This document shows positions 10,859 through 23,110 of a stretch of 64,000 bases of DNA, piece by piece. Where the stretch lies: NCBI GenBank assembly GCA_022410635.1, contig JAJVDF010000452.1:475577-539576 (forward strand), written 5' to 3'. The notes under the pieces were generated by a model. The model searched no databases, was not told where the DNA came from, and worked only from the letters and a program-made list of their open reading frames with translations. This stretch comes from Tretioscincus oriximinensis (lineage: Eukaryota; Chordata; Lepidosauria; Squamata; Gymnophthalmidae). Position numbers and translations under genes: made by a program. Each line of letters begins with the position of its first letter. Position 1 is the stretch's first letter.

Positions 10859-12617
10859 TAATAATAAGTACCTAGATAATATGGGAGCACAGGCATGGCA
10901 TAAGGCATTACAGGGAGCATTAATCTGTGACAGTAGGGATGGGAAGGAGGGATCATTGAATTTCATGGATCTGGTCACTCTACTTAAGTAAATATACAGT
11001 ATATAATGAGTAAAACGATAGGGAATAGCTCATTGAAAGCCAGAAAGAATAGACAAATTAGACATGGACAGAACAGTGTTTGGGGAGGGAAGGTTGATGT
11101 TACATAAGGTCATATGCTGTGCATAGTAGGATAATTGTATTCTAAATCTTTGTATTGTGTGTTAAATACATTTGACACAAAGGGGGGGGAGAGGCTAATT
11201 TGATACAATAAGCTCACTTAACTTTTCAAGTGGCGCATTAATGACATTCAGTAAACAAGTTAAGCATCTCCATAAAAATGTAAAGGGACTTTATGGTGAC
11301 AGGTACTAATTATTCAAACCAATAGGAAAGCAGGTTGGACAACTGCAAATGAAAGTTTGATTTTTATTCCCACCCACCATACATTACTTCAACCAAAACA
11401 TCTTATAATAAAAATAAATCCTACTTAGTCTTTGTTTCTAGAGTTCATTTGTATACATGAATTTCAACCAAATACACTTTTGGTGGTTCATTCTTAATCC
11501 TATGTTATATATACTTCACCCTTTGTAAGTTGGGAATCATTGCAGGTCCTAGAATTAACAGTATATGTGAGTAGACACCTACAAAGCTACCGTCCATTTA
11601 TTTGACATCTGTATAAAAGTCAGCTTCACTTATAATAACAGGTTATGCATGTTAGGTACCCCACCTCCCATATGAGTGGAAGAGGAAAGACTGGAATTTA
11701 ATTGTGAGTTCCTTAGTGTGGGTATTGATCACTTCATGTGTCAACCACATCTTAATGAAACAAAAGAAAGAATGGAGGATGAGTCCTTTAATAATGAACA
11801 TTTTAAAAAGAGCAACCTGATATTAGTAAGACTTGTAGAAATAATTGTCCCATAGTCATTCAAACAAAGAAAACATTCAGGTCTCTCATCATTTTAGTAT
11901 CTTATTTAGCAATAATACTCTTGAAAACACAAAGCTCATTTTGAAAAGTTATTATCACATTGAGCCAATTAACTTGAGACTGAAATAAACAAAATTTTGA
12001 AAAAAGATAGAAGTCAAACAGCAATAAAATGAGATAGTTATAGTTCTACTAATACTATTTTTGGTTCTGAATACACCTTTTATCTGGTTGGACATTAAAC
12101 CGTAAAAATAATAAATCATGTAAAAAGGTTTTCCTCTGTGGTTTGAGACACTAAAATTTAGATGAATCGTTCTGAATATTAATTAATAATCCGAAAAGCA
12201 GTTAAGTAACGTCACAGTTACCTTCTAGGTTGTATTTTCAAGACCAAGCATAAAAGAATCCAAATTAAAGAGTAATAAATGTTCTAGAATATCATGTATG
12301 TAAACATACATGCAGAGGCTTACACATTTCTGTGCCATATAAATTTCCCTACTATCTTAAATATTCACCAATATTCACTGTGCGAAGTGATATTACAGTG
12401 TTAATGAAATTCAACTGAAAGCAAGACCTGCAAGACTTTCTAATTCCCGTTCTTCCCAGAATCTGGTCACAAACTCCTTTAATAAACCCCTTCTGCTACA
12501 ACTGTCCCAAACTCTTATATCGTGGGATTGGGGCAAGAGCTGTGGGGCCAAGCTTGAGAGGGGGGGAGGGGGTTGGTGGAAGCAGGGTGAACTAGTGGTA
12601 AAAGGAGAGGTTTGAAA
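10859..12617. other. No recognisable feature
   Basis: AT-rich DNA with a short G-run near 11183 and one near 12560. No gene seen. Confidence 0.4.
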
Positions 12618-12856
12618 TTTATTTATTTATATCCCGCCCTATACCCGAAGGATTCAGGGCGGCCTACCATAGGGTGGCGCACATAACTTTCGTTGCTTTC
12701 TCCACAACAAACACCCTGTGGAGTTGGTGGGGCTGAGAGAGTTCAAAGAACTGTGACTGGCCCAAGGTCAGCCAGCTGGCTTCATGGAGGAGTGGGGAAT
12801 CGAACCAGGAGACTACCAGATAAAAGTCCCACACTCTAACCACTACACCAAACTGG
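12618..12856 (-). mobile_element. tRNA-derived SINE, taaataaa-tailed type
   Basis: A close relative of 5839. On the minus strand it has tttggtgtagtggttagagt (A box), ctggttcgattcccc (B box), gccagctggctgacc, ctgaatccttcgggtatagg, gcgggatataaa and taaataaat. The B box is well preserved, so this is a fairly young or conserved copy. Confidence 0.85.
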
Positions 12857-13777
12857 CACCAAATTTAGGCCCTCTACCATGCCCTCATGCCCCAACGCTC
12901 TTACTTAAGCCCCAGGAGCACTTGCCACAGTTTAAGATTTTGGGACAGAAGCAGCATCAAAGGGAGTATGGCCTATGTTCTTTCTGGCAAATTTATTCTC
13001 ACTCTTAATTACTTTTCAAGAGGGCTAAATTACTGGTAGGATTACTTAAGGGGTGTGTGATCAGGGCCCCATAGTATCTTTATCTGTTACTCTCACAATT
13101 TCTTTAACCATAACCATTCAACTCCTATTTCTATTATTTTCACCTTTCTTTTAAAACTATTTGACTGCCAATTCAATGAACGTCAATAATTACACACTTT
13201 AGAAAACATACTAAACATATTGTTAGCTGCCACTTCTTAAATATCTGTATTCTACCCAAAACAATTTATGCAATTTGTCAGATTTATTTCAAACACTTTT
13301 TTTAACTCTTCAAAGTGTTATAACTGAAAATGACTGGGCACATTAAGAAAGCTTGGGAAGTACAGTAAGAGATCAGATGACTGCAGAATTTTCAATATCA
13401 CGCTGCAAATATTGGGGCAGAGAAAAAACAAGAAAATGTTATATCTCAGCCATGAAGAGCAGTCCAGTGTTGAAAATATAAATAAACTGCTGCTGAAAAA
13501 ATCCATTTTTATCAGTCTCCTATACCATATACAGGAAAACAAAACATAAATGTGTTTTTTTGACAAAACTATTAGAAACCCAGCTAACCTCAATTCACTT
13601 ATTCAGATAAATACTTAGACTAAATTTACATTATTCTTCACCATTACTTCACATTTACATATATAGTGCTAACCATATACTTACACTAACTGATTGGAAC
13701 TGTCTATGCAAGTCAAGGTAACAGTTAGGTTTTTGCATGCTGAACACTGGAATAGTCCAATTCCTGTCCATCAAAAG
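12857..13777. other. No recognisable feature
   Basis: AT-rich DNA. The ORF at 13318-13593 on the minus strand has no recognisable domain. Confidence 0.4.
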
Positions 13778-14006
13778 AACATAAGAGAAGCCCTGCTGAA
13801 TCAGGCCCGTGCTCATCTAGTCCAACATTCTGTCTCATACAGTGGCCCACCAATTGCATGTAGACAGTCTGGAACAGAAGAAGGCAAAATCTCCAACTGT
13901 TCACAATACCTGCAAAAGGCATTTCAGGAATATTGCTTGTTGCTCCATCTCAGAGGCAGCATCAAAACATCCATCCTAGTAGCTGTTTATAATCTTGGCT
14001 TCCTTA
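13778..14006 (-). mobile_element. CR1-like LINE 3' UTR fragment
   Basis: It starts with agaacataagagaagccctg, the reverse complement of the octamer tail and 3' end of the copy at 1-530, and shares its body. Truncated before ORF2. Confidence 0.8.
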
Positions 14007-14822
14007 AATAATACATCAGTTCTAGCAATCCAAGCAACGTGCATTCCTTTTGTGTTTCTGATATGCAGTCCAGCTATCAGATCTTCATCCCCTCCTAGCC
14101 ATCACTGAGTCTAGGAACATCATATACAGTGCAGAAGAATGGGAAGTTGAAAGGCAACACCAAGAAGCATTATTTCACTCCTGATGTGTTCTCAAAACCA
14201 CTAACAACTCTCAACATTTCTATAAAAGTAGTTGGGATGCCATAGAGGCAGCTGCAGGAGATCACAATACGTTCTCATGATTCATCTGGAACTATCTCAA
14301 AGACAAGTATAAAAAGGTTCTTAGTCCTTTAGAGTAGGTCCATAGAGGTGAAACTGACCCATTTAGTCAGGTTCAGTCTGATATCTCATAAGTCCTTGAT
14401 ATTCACAGAGAACTAGTTTAAGTAGAGCCCTTTTTTATGTATCTCTAGTATTATTTTTTCCAGTTTGTTTCCATATTTATGAATCATATTTGAAGTTGAC
14501 TTTAGAAATCAATTCTTTTCAGAAGAAATGAAGACATTTTCCTAAATTTTGATGGCTATTCCTACCATAGAACACTCTACTGATCCACTTGAGACATTAT
14601 CTGGCTTGATTTTGCCATTCATAAAAGCTATGGAAAAGTTTGGAAGATCTGTTCTATTCCATTCTAATTAGATGACTAAATAGAAGCCCCAATATAAATG
14701 TGTCCAGGTCTCATTATTAATACCCATGGAAGTGCTTGTGCTACCTAATCATTTCCCCTTCTATCATTTATGATAGTTTTCAAAAATGGCTTGTCTGAAG
14801 AATGTTAAAAGGAAGGAATGTC
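14007..14822. other. No recognisable feature
   Basis: AT-rich DNA, nothing classifiable. Confidence 0.4.
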
Positions 14823-14830
14823 TTTTAAAC

Positions 14831-15282
14831 CAGTGTGGTCCAACCTGCAACCCACCTATTCATTTTTGTTGTCCTTTGCATTTGGAAAAAATCACTACGC
14901 TTCTTACTGCTTTAAGTTTTTAAGCAGCACCTTACAATCTTCATTTCCCCTATAACGGCCATACTGAAGCTTCACTCTTCGACCGTTACAATCCGTTATA
15001 AGTGAAATACTTCTATTTTCACTTTCATTCAGTACTGTTATGAAGGAGCCAGGGAAATTAAAGTTCCTGAAAAGTCCACCAGCAATCAGAATTGTCTTTC
15101 CGCAAATATGTCCGGTATGAGAAGCGCCTCCTCCCTCCAGGCAAGGCGTGGTTGTTAATGATTGGCTGCAGATAGTTTTTGAATAAAATATGACTCGTTT
15201 TCTTTCTGGAATGTCTCTGGCTCTCAAATTCCTATACTAAAGTTTGATTGGCCCTCGGGTAACTAGAGGTTCAACCACACTG
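14831..15282. mobile_element. hAT-type DNA element, 452 bp
   Basis: The left end is cagtgtggtccaacctgc. The right end, read in reverse, is cagtgtggttgaacctctag. A CAGTG start is typical of hAT termini. The flanks ttttaaac (14823-14830) and ttctaaag (15283-15290) form an 8-bp target duplication with two mismatches. A 107-residue open frame (14904-15227, minus) runs through it without a recognised domain. No intact transposase is present. Confidence 0.7.
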
Positions 15283-15290
15283 TTCTAAAG

Positions 15291-16774
15291 TATAACCCTG
15301 GGATTTCAGAAAGGATTTAAAAAGGTTGCCTGCTGCCAACAGAGAGTTTGTTTGCAATAGTTTTGTATTTTGCATTTCTATTCTGTATAACATTGTGTGG
15401 CCATTTTATATTGTGTTCTTAATTGTTTTATATAATATCAATTACATTCTTAAAAATTTACTTTTTGCACTTTCGTCTTATATAAATAGTATTTATTAGC
15501 TGCTCAGAGGACCAACTAAAATATTTGTCCCATATTAGATATTCAAGAGAAAGACCACACCTGTCCAATCAAGATGGATCACTAAAACTTTGTCATTTGG
15601 CAAGGGTTACGTGGAAGTTTAAATGATGCCGTTATTTAAGAATGAGTCACTGCACGTTTATCCCTCCATATACCAGGACACTTTGTGTATTTCTTGTGTA
15701 TTTTCTCACTTTAAACATATGAAGATAACTGGAAGCAAAAACAATATGGACACTTCAAACATGATTTCATAAATGTGGAAGCAAATTGGAAGAATTAATA
15801 CTAGAGATATATCAAAAAGGGCTCTAGATAAACTAGTTCCCTGTGAATATTAATGACTTACAAGGTAACAGACTGAACCTAAATGCTTTGGTTTCCCCTT
15901 CTGCTTACAACCTGTTTCTCCAATCTGACCTTCTCCATTCTACCTTCTCATGGATCCACCTGGTGATAAATTTCTAACCAAAATTAGTTCTATTTGGAAT
16001 GTGTGGACACAAACGTTCATTGTCCAGTTCAAGTACATTATGAAATGGATCAGTCAGAACTGAGTTTGGCACAACACAAAAGACTGTTAACCAATGAAGT
16101 CAGGGAAATTAGAGCTGTAGATGGTTGAATAAAACAGTGAAGGAAAATAAAGTGAAAAGAAGACTGAACAATATACTGTAGCTGCCAGGAACAAAACTTA
16201 ACTGCTAAAATTGTGCTCATTACAATTTAGTTATTTGAAGTTAGGTAGAAAAGAATTTATGTCAGTTTAAAGAACCTTATCGTTTTCACAAGTAACTTTA
16301 AGAAGTATATCATCTTGTTTTATTATCTACCAACATCACCCTACCAAAGCTGTTTTTGTTTTGTTTGATGGAAAGACCTTATATTTTGCTAGAGGATTTA
16401 CACTCAGAAGAATGTAAGGGGGGGAGAGTACAAAATTACACTAGAACAAAGATAAGAGCATGAGTTAAGAGTATATTATGCAAAACTCAGCAGTTATAAT
16501 GTTAGACATCACAGGAATGAAGGCTGAAGTGAATAGTTCGGTAGCAAAGGGTTTATGCCAGTTTAAATAACCTTGTTCAGATTCTGCAACAGCATGAATA
16601 CATGAGCAAGACTGAGGTAATGTTCCCAGAAGAAAAACCTGGAGGAAAACTTCTCATTAGTAAAAAGATTTCTGGGTCCCATACTGTACCAGACAATTTT
16701 GGTTGACCTGGGTAGCTAAAGGGTATCAGCAGGTTTTCACAGTCCAAACTGCAAAGAATAAGAATATAAATAAG
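15291..16774. other. No recognisable feature
   Basis: AT-rich DNA with short direct and inverted runs only. Confidence 0.4.
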
Positions 16775-16893
16775 GAGGAGGAGAAGAAGAAGGAGGAGGA
16801 GGAGAAGAAGAGGAGGAGGAGGAGGAGAAAGAAGAGGAGGAGGAAGAGGAGAGGGAGGAAGAGGTTTTTATAACCAGATCTTTTCCAGAGTAG
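16775..16893 (-). mobile_element. Probable SINE 3' end with (GGA)n tail
   Basis: About 92 bp of GGA/GAA lies beside gtttttataaccagatctttt. On the minus strand this reads gaaaagatctggttataaaa followed by CTTCCTCCTC, as in the SINE tails elsewhere in the window. The remaining SINE body is too diverged to be certain. Confidence 0.5.
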
Positions 16894-17540
16894 CTTTCAC
16901 GGTTAATTTTCACTCGAAGGTGGTACTCAATCTAATTGAAATGCAGATTACAAATCAGGGAGGCTGTTACTTGGCTCAATGCAACACCTTTCTATGCTTC
17001 TATTCCATTTCAAGCACCTTCTTTGACAAATATGTTCAAATCTTACAGGTCCATATAGTTATTATAAGATGACTGATATTAAGGAACAACCAACATGGAC
17101 GTTTCACCAGGCATCCTAGATGAGGCTGCTGCAAAAAATTGCAAAACAGAATAATAATTATGTCATTGAAAAAGGAATGAAATTTAAAAAATATAAATTT
17201 AATGAAAATCACAATCTTACATTGGCCAATTATTGGCAAACATTAGTAAGTTAAAAGCTCTATGAATTTATTTTAGATTTTTAAATTTTATGTATTTTCT
17301 TACATTTTGTACAGATAGTAAAAATGCTTTCTTGCAGTAAATTCTGAAATTATGCCTTTTCCAAAGCTGCCACAATAGTTTAAATATTATTTAAAATATT
17401 TTTGCTTAAAAGTTTGCACCTGTCAATTTTTATTTCATCTCTGTGTTATTTACATGAATGTATGCACTACAAAATGGAATATTTATTTCTTAAGATTGAA
17501 GCAATAATTTTGCACATAAAAGTGAAATCCCATTATTAAA
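16894..17540. other. No recognisable feature
   Basis: Very AT-rich. No gene seen. Confidence 0.4.
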
Positions 17541-17697
17541 AAACTTGATATAACAAAATTTACCATATACAAATTTGAAAGTCCCAGTGAAATGCCCATA
17601 AGAGACTGTGGGTTTTGTTATAACAAAACTTAATTATAACAAATTCACTCAACCCCTTTGTGTTCATTATAACGGAGATTCACCTGTGCAAGCTAGT
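17541..17697. mobile_element. Possible Tigger/pogo-like DNA element fragment
   Basis: It contains repeated ttgttataacaaaac and cattataacggagattcacc words, a pattern I associate with pogo/Tigger-type ends. No transposase and no clear TA duplication were seen. Low certainty. Confidence 0.3.
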
Positions 17698-18378
17698 TCA
17701 AATACACTCGAATGACTGTTTTTAAAGAAAATTTAGCTCAATTTTTGCCTTGATTACCATAACTGTTGTATCTATCTCATAAACGTACACAACAATCCAA
17801 AGCACTATATTGTTGAAGAAATTCCCACATGCATAACCCATTTCACGTAAATAAGCAAACAAAAAGCATACAAGAATTGCTAGAAGTAATTACTTCACTT
17901 TTTCTGAAATGTCAGACTATCAATAAAAGCTGTGTGCTTTGAGACACTGAGAAAACAACTGCTACATCTATCCATTAAAAATAATTGTAAAAGGTTAGCA
18001 TATTGAAAAAGATGCATCTCAAATTAACAGATTTAGAATGATTTGTCTCAATTAGCTGAATAAGCACTCTCCCTCAATCCTCATTTTGGGGCATCTATAA
18101 AAACACACACATACACAGGAGATGAATGGTTATCAGAATTGGCAGCAAACCCTACACTAAGTTACATTTAGAGATATAATTTTGGAACACAGTTTGAATG
18201 AAGAATTTAATCTTCTGACACAGATTCAGGCTATCTCCTGGTCTATGTTCATACTGTTACTGGTCCTTGATGATACCAACATTCTTTCCCGCCTGAAATG
18301 AAGATTAACAAGTTTATGAAGGATGTGAGATTAGCAATCTAATTAGGCTGTAATGGTTGGTGACATGACTTACAGGCT
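17698..18378. other. No recognisable feature
   Basis: AT-rich DNA without classifiable elements. Confidence 0.4.
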
Positions 18379-18628
18379 TCTATTTATTTATTTATTTATT
18401 TATTATTTATTTACATTTTTATACCGCCCTATACCCGTAGGTCTCAGGGCGGTTAACAACAAAATCATAATTAACACATTAAAAACAGCAATATCTAAAA
18501 ATAGGGAAGAGACAGTAGTTTTCTCAGCCAAAGGCCAGGCCTAAGAGGTGCGTCTTCAAGCGTTTTCTGAAAGTGCATAGAGATGGTGATTGACGGTCCT
18601 CTTGTAGAAATAGTGTAGGCATAAGGAG
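18379..18628 (-). mobile_element. L2-like LINE 3' end
   Basis: On the minus strand it codes the C-terminal HFQKTLEDAPLRPGLW-type segment, equivalent to the FRxxLKTHLF end of such LINEs. Then come ccgccctgagacctacgggt, atagggcggtataaaaatgt and a (taaa)n tail at 18379-18415. It is interrupted on its 5' side by a hAT element at 18629. Confidence 0.7.
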
Positions 18629-19071
18629 TAGGTTTGCCACCTTTTGATAAGTGAAATAAGGGACATGCTCTTAAAAATAAGGGACAGTTCACAAAAATAA
18701 GGGACACTAAAAATTAACAGTCACAACACCTGATTACACTACCATTCGAAGAATACACTTTCACACTTCTGACTTCCTGTTCCTTTCTATCTGAAATTTG
18801 CTAACAGCATCCAGCTGAGAACTGAGATTCTAGTGCTGAGAGCACTAGTAGCGTCGAACTAGCTGCCTACTGAAACTTCGATAATGAATGAGTTTGTATC
18901 GATTAGAATATAACGATCGATACATATCGAAGCAGCAATTCGAATTTCAAATATTTTGAAACAAGCACGATATTAGTGGTATTTTACGGGACACTGAATC
19001 ATAATACGGGATGCATATTTTTACCTGAAATACAGGACGTTCCGTATAATACGGGACAGATGGCAACTCTA
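18629..19071. mobile_element. hAT-type DNA element, 443 bp, with perfect 8-bp TSD
   Basis: Ends are taggtttgccacctttt and, in reverse, tagagttgccatctgtcc. Both flanks are ataaggag (18621-18628 and 19072-19079), an exact 8-bp duplication as made by hAT transposases. Near both ends, aagggac/acgggac motifs recur. There is no transposase ORF, so it was mobilised in trans. It lies against and inside an L2-like LINE fragment. Confidence 0.85.
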
Positions 19072-19079
19072 ATAAGGAG

Positions 19080-19917
19080 ATTCTTCTTTCCTTTTTTTTT
19101 TTTTAAAAAGTCAATTATAGCCATCCAAACAAACTTCAGCATAGGCGATATTTTTATAATACAGAACTGCCAGTATTGGCAATACCAAGATGCAACTGCA
19201 CTGATAGAAACTGCCAGTCAATATGGTGTCTTTTTTATAAGTGGATAAACACATCACACATTTGCCCAAATGATTACATCCATTTTGATCAAGGCTAAAC
19301 TGTTTTAAAAAAACTGAAAAGGAAAAAAACCCTCAATAATCACGTAAATAGGAATATATTTCCAAACATAAAAAAACAAAAAAAAGAGAGAGCTTTAAAA
19401 ACTGCAGTAAAACAAAACGATCCCACAAGAAGAAAAAGCATAGAATGTGTCCCTCTACATATCCCCATGTCTCTGAATTCTCATTCTCTTGCCTTTATCC
19501 ACATCCTTTGAAAAAAATATCAAAAGTGATCCTTGGTGTATTGGATGCAAAAGTAGAACCAAGCCATGACATTTTGGAACGATAGAGGACCACATGAGGC
19601 AGAAAACTATTCTTAGTTAACGAAAACGAAAAAGATCTGTAAGGAAGGGAGGCACAGAAATTACTAGAAATCTGCCAGATTGCTTCATGATTTGCAGCAA
19701 TCTATAATGTTTTCTTGACTTACATATAAACCAAACTCATGCTATTCTTTTTTTAAAAAATCCAGGTCAATTTGAATACAAATCACAGTTTGGACTAGCA
19801 AACGTCAGCTGAAAGGTAGGCTTTACCAAATTTTAGTATTTAGCAGGACATGCCCATATTTTTTGAAGGAATGGGTGTTTGGGGAATTCCCGTGAGTCTC
19901 TGCATTTTTTAAAAAAA
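19080..19917. other. No recognisable feature
   Basis: AT-rich, with T- and A-runs. No gene seen. Confidence 0.4.
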
Positions 19918-20448
19918 TCCTTCCTGATCTACCTTTGTCAGATTACACCTAGACTACAGTGCACAATTCTGGGCACCCAAATTTCAAAAGGATATTAATA
20001 AACTGGTGCAAGACCAAAAGAATGGTCTGCAAACCATGTGGTGAATGGTCTGGAAACCATGAGAAAGGTAAAGGATCTAGGGGTGTTTAGTCTCCAAAGA
20101 CAAACTGAGATAAGATAGGATGGCTGTCTTACAATACCTGAAGAGCTGTCACAGAATTGAGAGAATCATTCTATTCTCAATATCAAATGGAAGAACTAGA
20201 AGCAACAGGATGAAACTGCAAGATAGCAGATACACATTAGATACCAGAAAAAAACTGACAGTAAGCGTGATTCACCAGTGGAATGGGTTGCCACAGGTAA
20301 AAGACTTCAAAGTCTGAACAGCCATCTCTCTGGGATGGTTTAATGACTCCTGGATTGAACAGAGGGTTGTATCCAATGACCTTGGAGGTTACTTCCAACT
20401 CTATGATTCTACATGATTCCATAATCTATGATTCTATTTATGATCTCG
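19918..20448 (+). mobile_element. CR1 LINE 3' end with atgattct tail
   Basis: The sequence tagactacagtgcacaattc, tgggcacccaaatttcaaaa, ggaaaccatgagaaagg and cagtggaatgggttgcc follows the usual CR1 ORF2 C-terminus. It ends with accttggaggttacttccaa, ctctatgattctacatgatt and further octamers. The reading frame is broken by many stops. The tail octamer differs from that of the 1-530 family. Confidence 0.85.
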
Positions 20449-21356
20449 TAATCATACTCACAGATGGTTTCCGTGCAAATCTAAGTACGTTGTTATTTAA
20501 AAAATAAGATATTACAAGGGATTTTTGAACAATCCAGCAGTTTGATTCACATGTGAGTTATGGAAATACTCCATGTTGCTGTAAATTGCAAACAAATTTG
20601 GCATAATTGCAAGTGTGTTGGTATATACACACACGCATGTAATATATATATAGGCTTCTCCTACTTTGATTAACCTAATTAATACAAAAATTTCACAGCG
20701 TGGAAAACAAAGTCACAACTTGTTTGGTCCTCTCCTTTATAAAGTTTGTGGGTAGGGAGTAGATACTTTTGTTTTAAATATTATGAGACACGCCCCCCAT
20801 TCATACTCTGTTGTATTATTTTGTACTAATAAATCCTTTCAGCCCTTACACTGAAAATTTTGACTTACTGAAATTCCTGAATTTTTTGAAGCTGTAAGTC
20901 AGAAAACTCTCAATTACTCTATACTTGTTCAAGTTCATTAATATGCACAATATAATCTGTTTCTGTTTTAAAAAGGCAGACAGGTCCACAGTCCTGTCAT
21001 AGGAAGAGATGCACTTAATTCATGAATAATGGAGAAAAGGATAATTAACTGGCCTGTGGTAATCAGCTATGAATGAAAGAACTGTCGTGGCCAAAAGAAT
21101 AAAGAAAGGGACTCGGCCCAGGGCTCCTAGATTGTGGTTTGAAATGCTACAAAATAAAGCAACTGCTTATCTGTGCAATATACATTGTTATTGTTATAGT
21201 GTTTATTTTCTATCTTCAATGCATTTATTTCTGATTACACTAAACTGTATCTTATTAGATTGGTAACTCAGAGACATTCTTCAACTTATGCAAAGTTTAT
21301 CATGTCATAAAATGCTCTTTCTATGACTCAATTAGAGGGCCCTTTTAACTTTAATG
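20449..21356. other. No recognisable feature
   Basis: AT-rich, with short TA/CA runs near 20620-20655. Confidence 0.4.
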
Positions 21357-21500
21357 AACCAATTTGGTGTAATGGTTAATGCTGGATTCTTCTCTGGTAG
21401 TATCCCAGTTCAATTCCACCCTCCACTATGAAACCAGATGTGTAACCCTGGGTGAGTCGCAGCCATCCTATCTCTCAGACCAGTTGTGGAAAATCTGCAT
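21357..21500 (+). mobile_element. tRNA-derived SINE, 5' part
   Basis: The head accaatttggtgtaatggtt (A box) and cccagttcaattccacc (B box) is followed by aaccctgggtgagtcgcag and tctctcagacc. The 3' tail is missing. Same family as 5839 and 12618. Confidence 0.75.
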
Positions 21501-22104
21501 GCACTGGTAAACAACATTATTTATTTTATTTTTAAAGATCAGAATAGCCACTCCAGAATTCTTGCATTAAAACCTTTTGTAAAAACTGTGACATTCTGAT
21601 TATAAAATGTCGTAGACTACATCCAGATTGGGTTTAAAATGTGATTTTATTGTACACTAGCCATAAATAGATAAGTTTATTGACTCAATACTGCAACGGT
21701 GCATTATATACAGCCGATACAATGGGTTTAAAAATAGAAGTTTAAATTACTTTTGCAGNAATGTTTCCCGACAGTCTGCATTTCTTGGCTGGGTGGGCTG
21801 ATTATGTCAGAACTAGTGAGATCTGGCCTCTTAACTTTACATCCTGATTGGAGGAGCTGAGCACCTGTACAGAAGATGTTTGTCAGCTGCGCGGGACAAA
21901 GAAAGTTAAAAGATGAGGTTTTAGCTTGATGACTAGCTAAAATATTTCCCCAGACTTATGATATATGGTTTATCAGTAAACTGCGAATTTCAGATGCAAG
22001 GTCTGAAGGAGACCCTGGCTTCTGACGTACCCTCCCTTTGCACATTATGGAGATTAATGGTAATGAAGATGCATCTCTTTACTCTTTGCCTAAAAAAATG
22101 CTGT
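21501..22104. other. No recognisable feature
   Basis: AT-rich DNA. One N is present. No gene seen. Confidence 0.4.
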
Positions 22105-22230
22105 CTTCCCCTTTCAATGTACCACATTGTTTTTATCATCATCATACATATTTCTGCTTTTATGTATTTTAATAACTGTTGTAACTGCCTGAAATCTAGG
22201 GTATAGAACAGGGCTTAAATGTAAATAACA
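22105..22230 (+). mobile_element. L2-like LINE 3' tail, diverged
   Basis: It has aactgcctgaaatctagggt, atagaacagggcttaaatgt and aaataacaaat in the order of the better-preserved tails at 1291 and 47870. Confidence 0.5.
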
Positions 22231-22929
22231 AATGAGTAACTAGTACCACAGGTTTACCTCTGGTTGTGTCAGGTTATAGAACATCATGTTATGCAACATT
22301 ACAGCCTCAGCTATTATTTCAGGGGGAAACCGAAGACAGACCAGGATTACTGTGGTCTTTTTAAGTAAAGATGTTGGGAAAGATTGAAGGTAAAAGGAGA
22401 TGGGGGTTGGCAGAGAATGAGATGGGCAGATAGTGCCACAGAAGCAACTAGTATGAGCTTGGACAAACTGCAAAGAAATGGAGGAATAAGGGCCTGGTGT
22501 GCAATGGCCCATCATTTAATGACAGCACAACAACATGCTCAACACTATGAAATAATGACTTTGACCCTTGGCTAATATGACACATTTATGACTCCCTGGT
22601 ACCTGTCCAAACCTCTTTAGTATAATCAGAAAACCTGCACGNGCAGGCAAATGAAACAATGCTACACATTCATTTAGTATTAAGGTCACATAGCAGGAGC
22701 ACTGATAGAACACTTCAGTTTAATAACATTTTGAGTTGCCTTATGGAGTCTGTTGTCGCTTTTTGAAAAACTGTAGACTTAATTCAAAAATAAAGTAATC
22801 AATGTTTTATCCTTCCTCTGATATGAATCAATTTTTGTAAAGTATAATATTTTTGGAAGCATACTGTGCATACTTGTTTCAAATATGTTTGCTGCAATAC
22901 TTTGCGAGTGACTATAGTGCAGTAACAAA
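22231..22929. other. No recognisable feature
   Basis: Mixed AT-rich DNA. ORFs here have no recognised family. Confidence 0.4.
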
Positions 22930-23110
22930 ACAAATTACCTGAACAATAGAGGATCACCGGTTCGATCCCCAGGCTCTCTCTAAAAGTAGACAATATCAAG
23001 TCATTTCTATATCTCCGCCAAGAAAACTCTGTTGTGGTATCCGTGGAAGTGCTCATGCTAACAACAAGGCCATGACTCAGTGATACCCAACAATAACAGA
23101 ATGTGATTAC
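22930..23110 (+). mobile_element. Diverged tRNA-related SINE fragment
   Basis: A B-box-like accggttcgatccccagg is followed by tcatttctatatctccgcca agaaaactct, then aaggccatgactcagtga. This body type (cca-agaaaac, catgagtc) is a frequent SINE motif in lizards. A related piece lies at 40380. Confidence 0.45.

Noticed and set aside
12618..12856. A functional tRNA gene at the B-box matches
   Set aside because: A and B boxes are present, but the sequence continues into a SINE body and tail and does not fold as a cloverleaf by eye.
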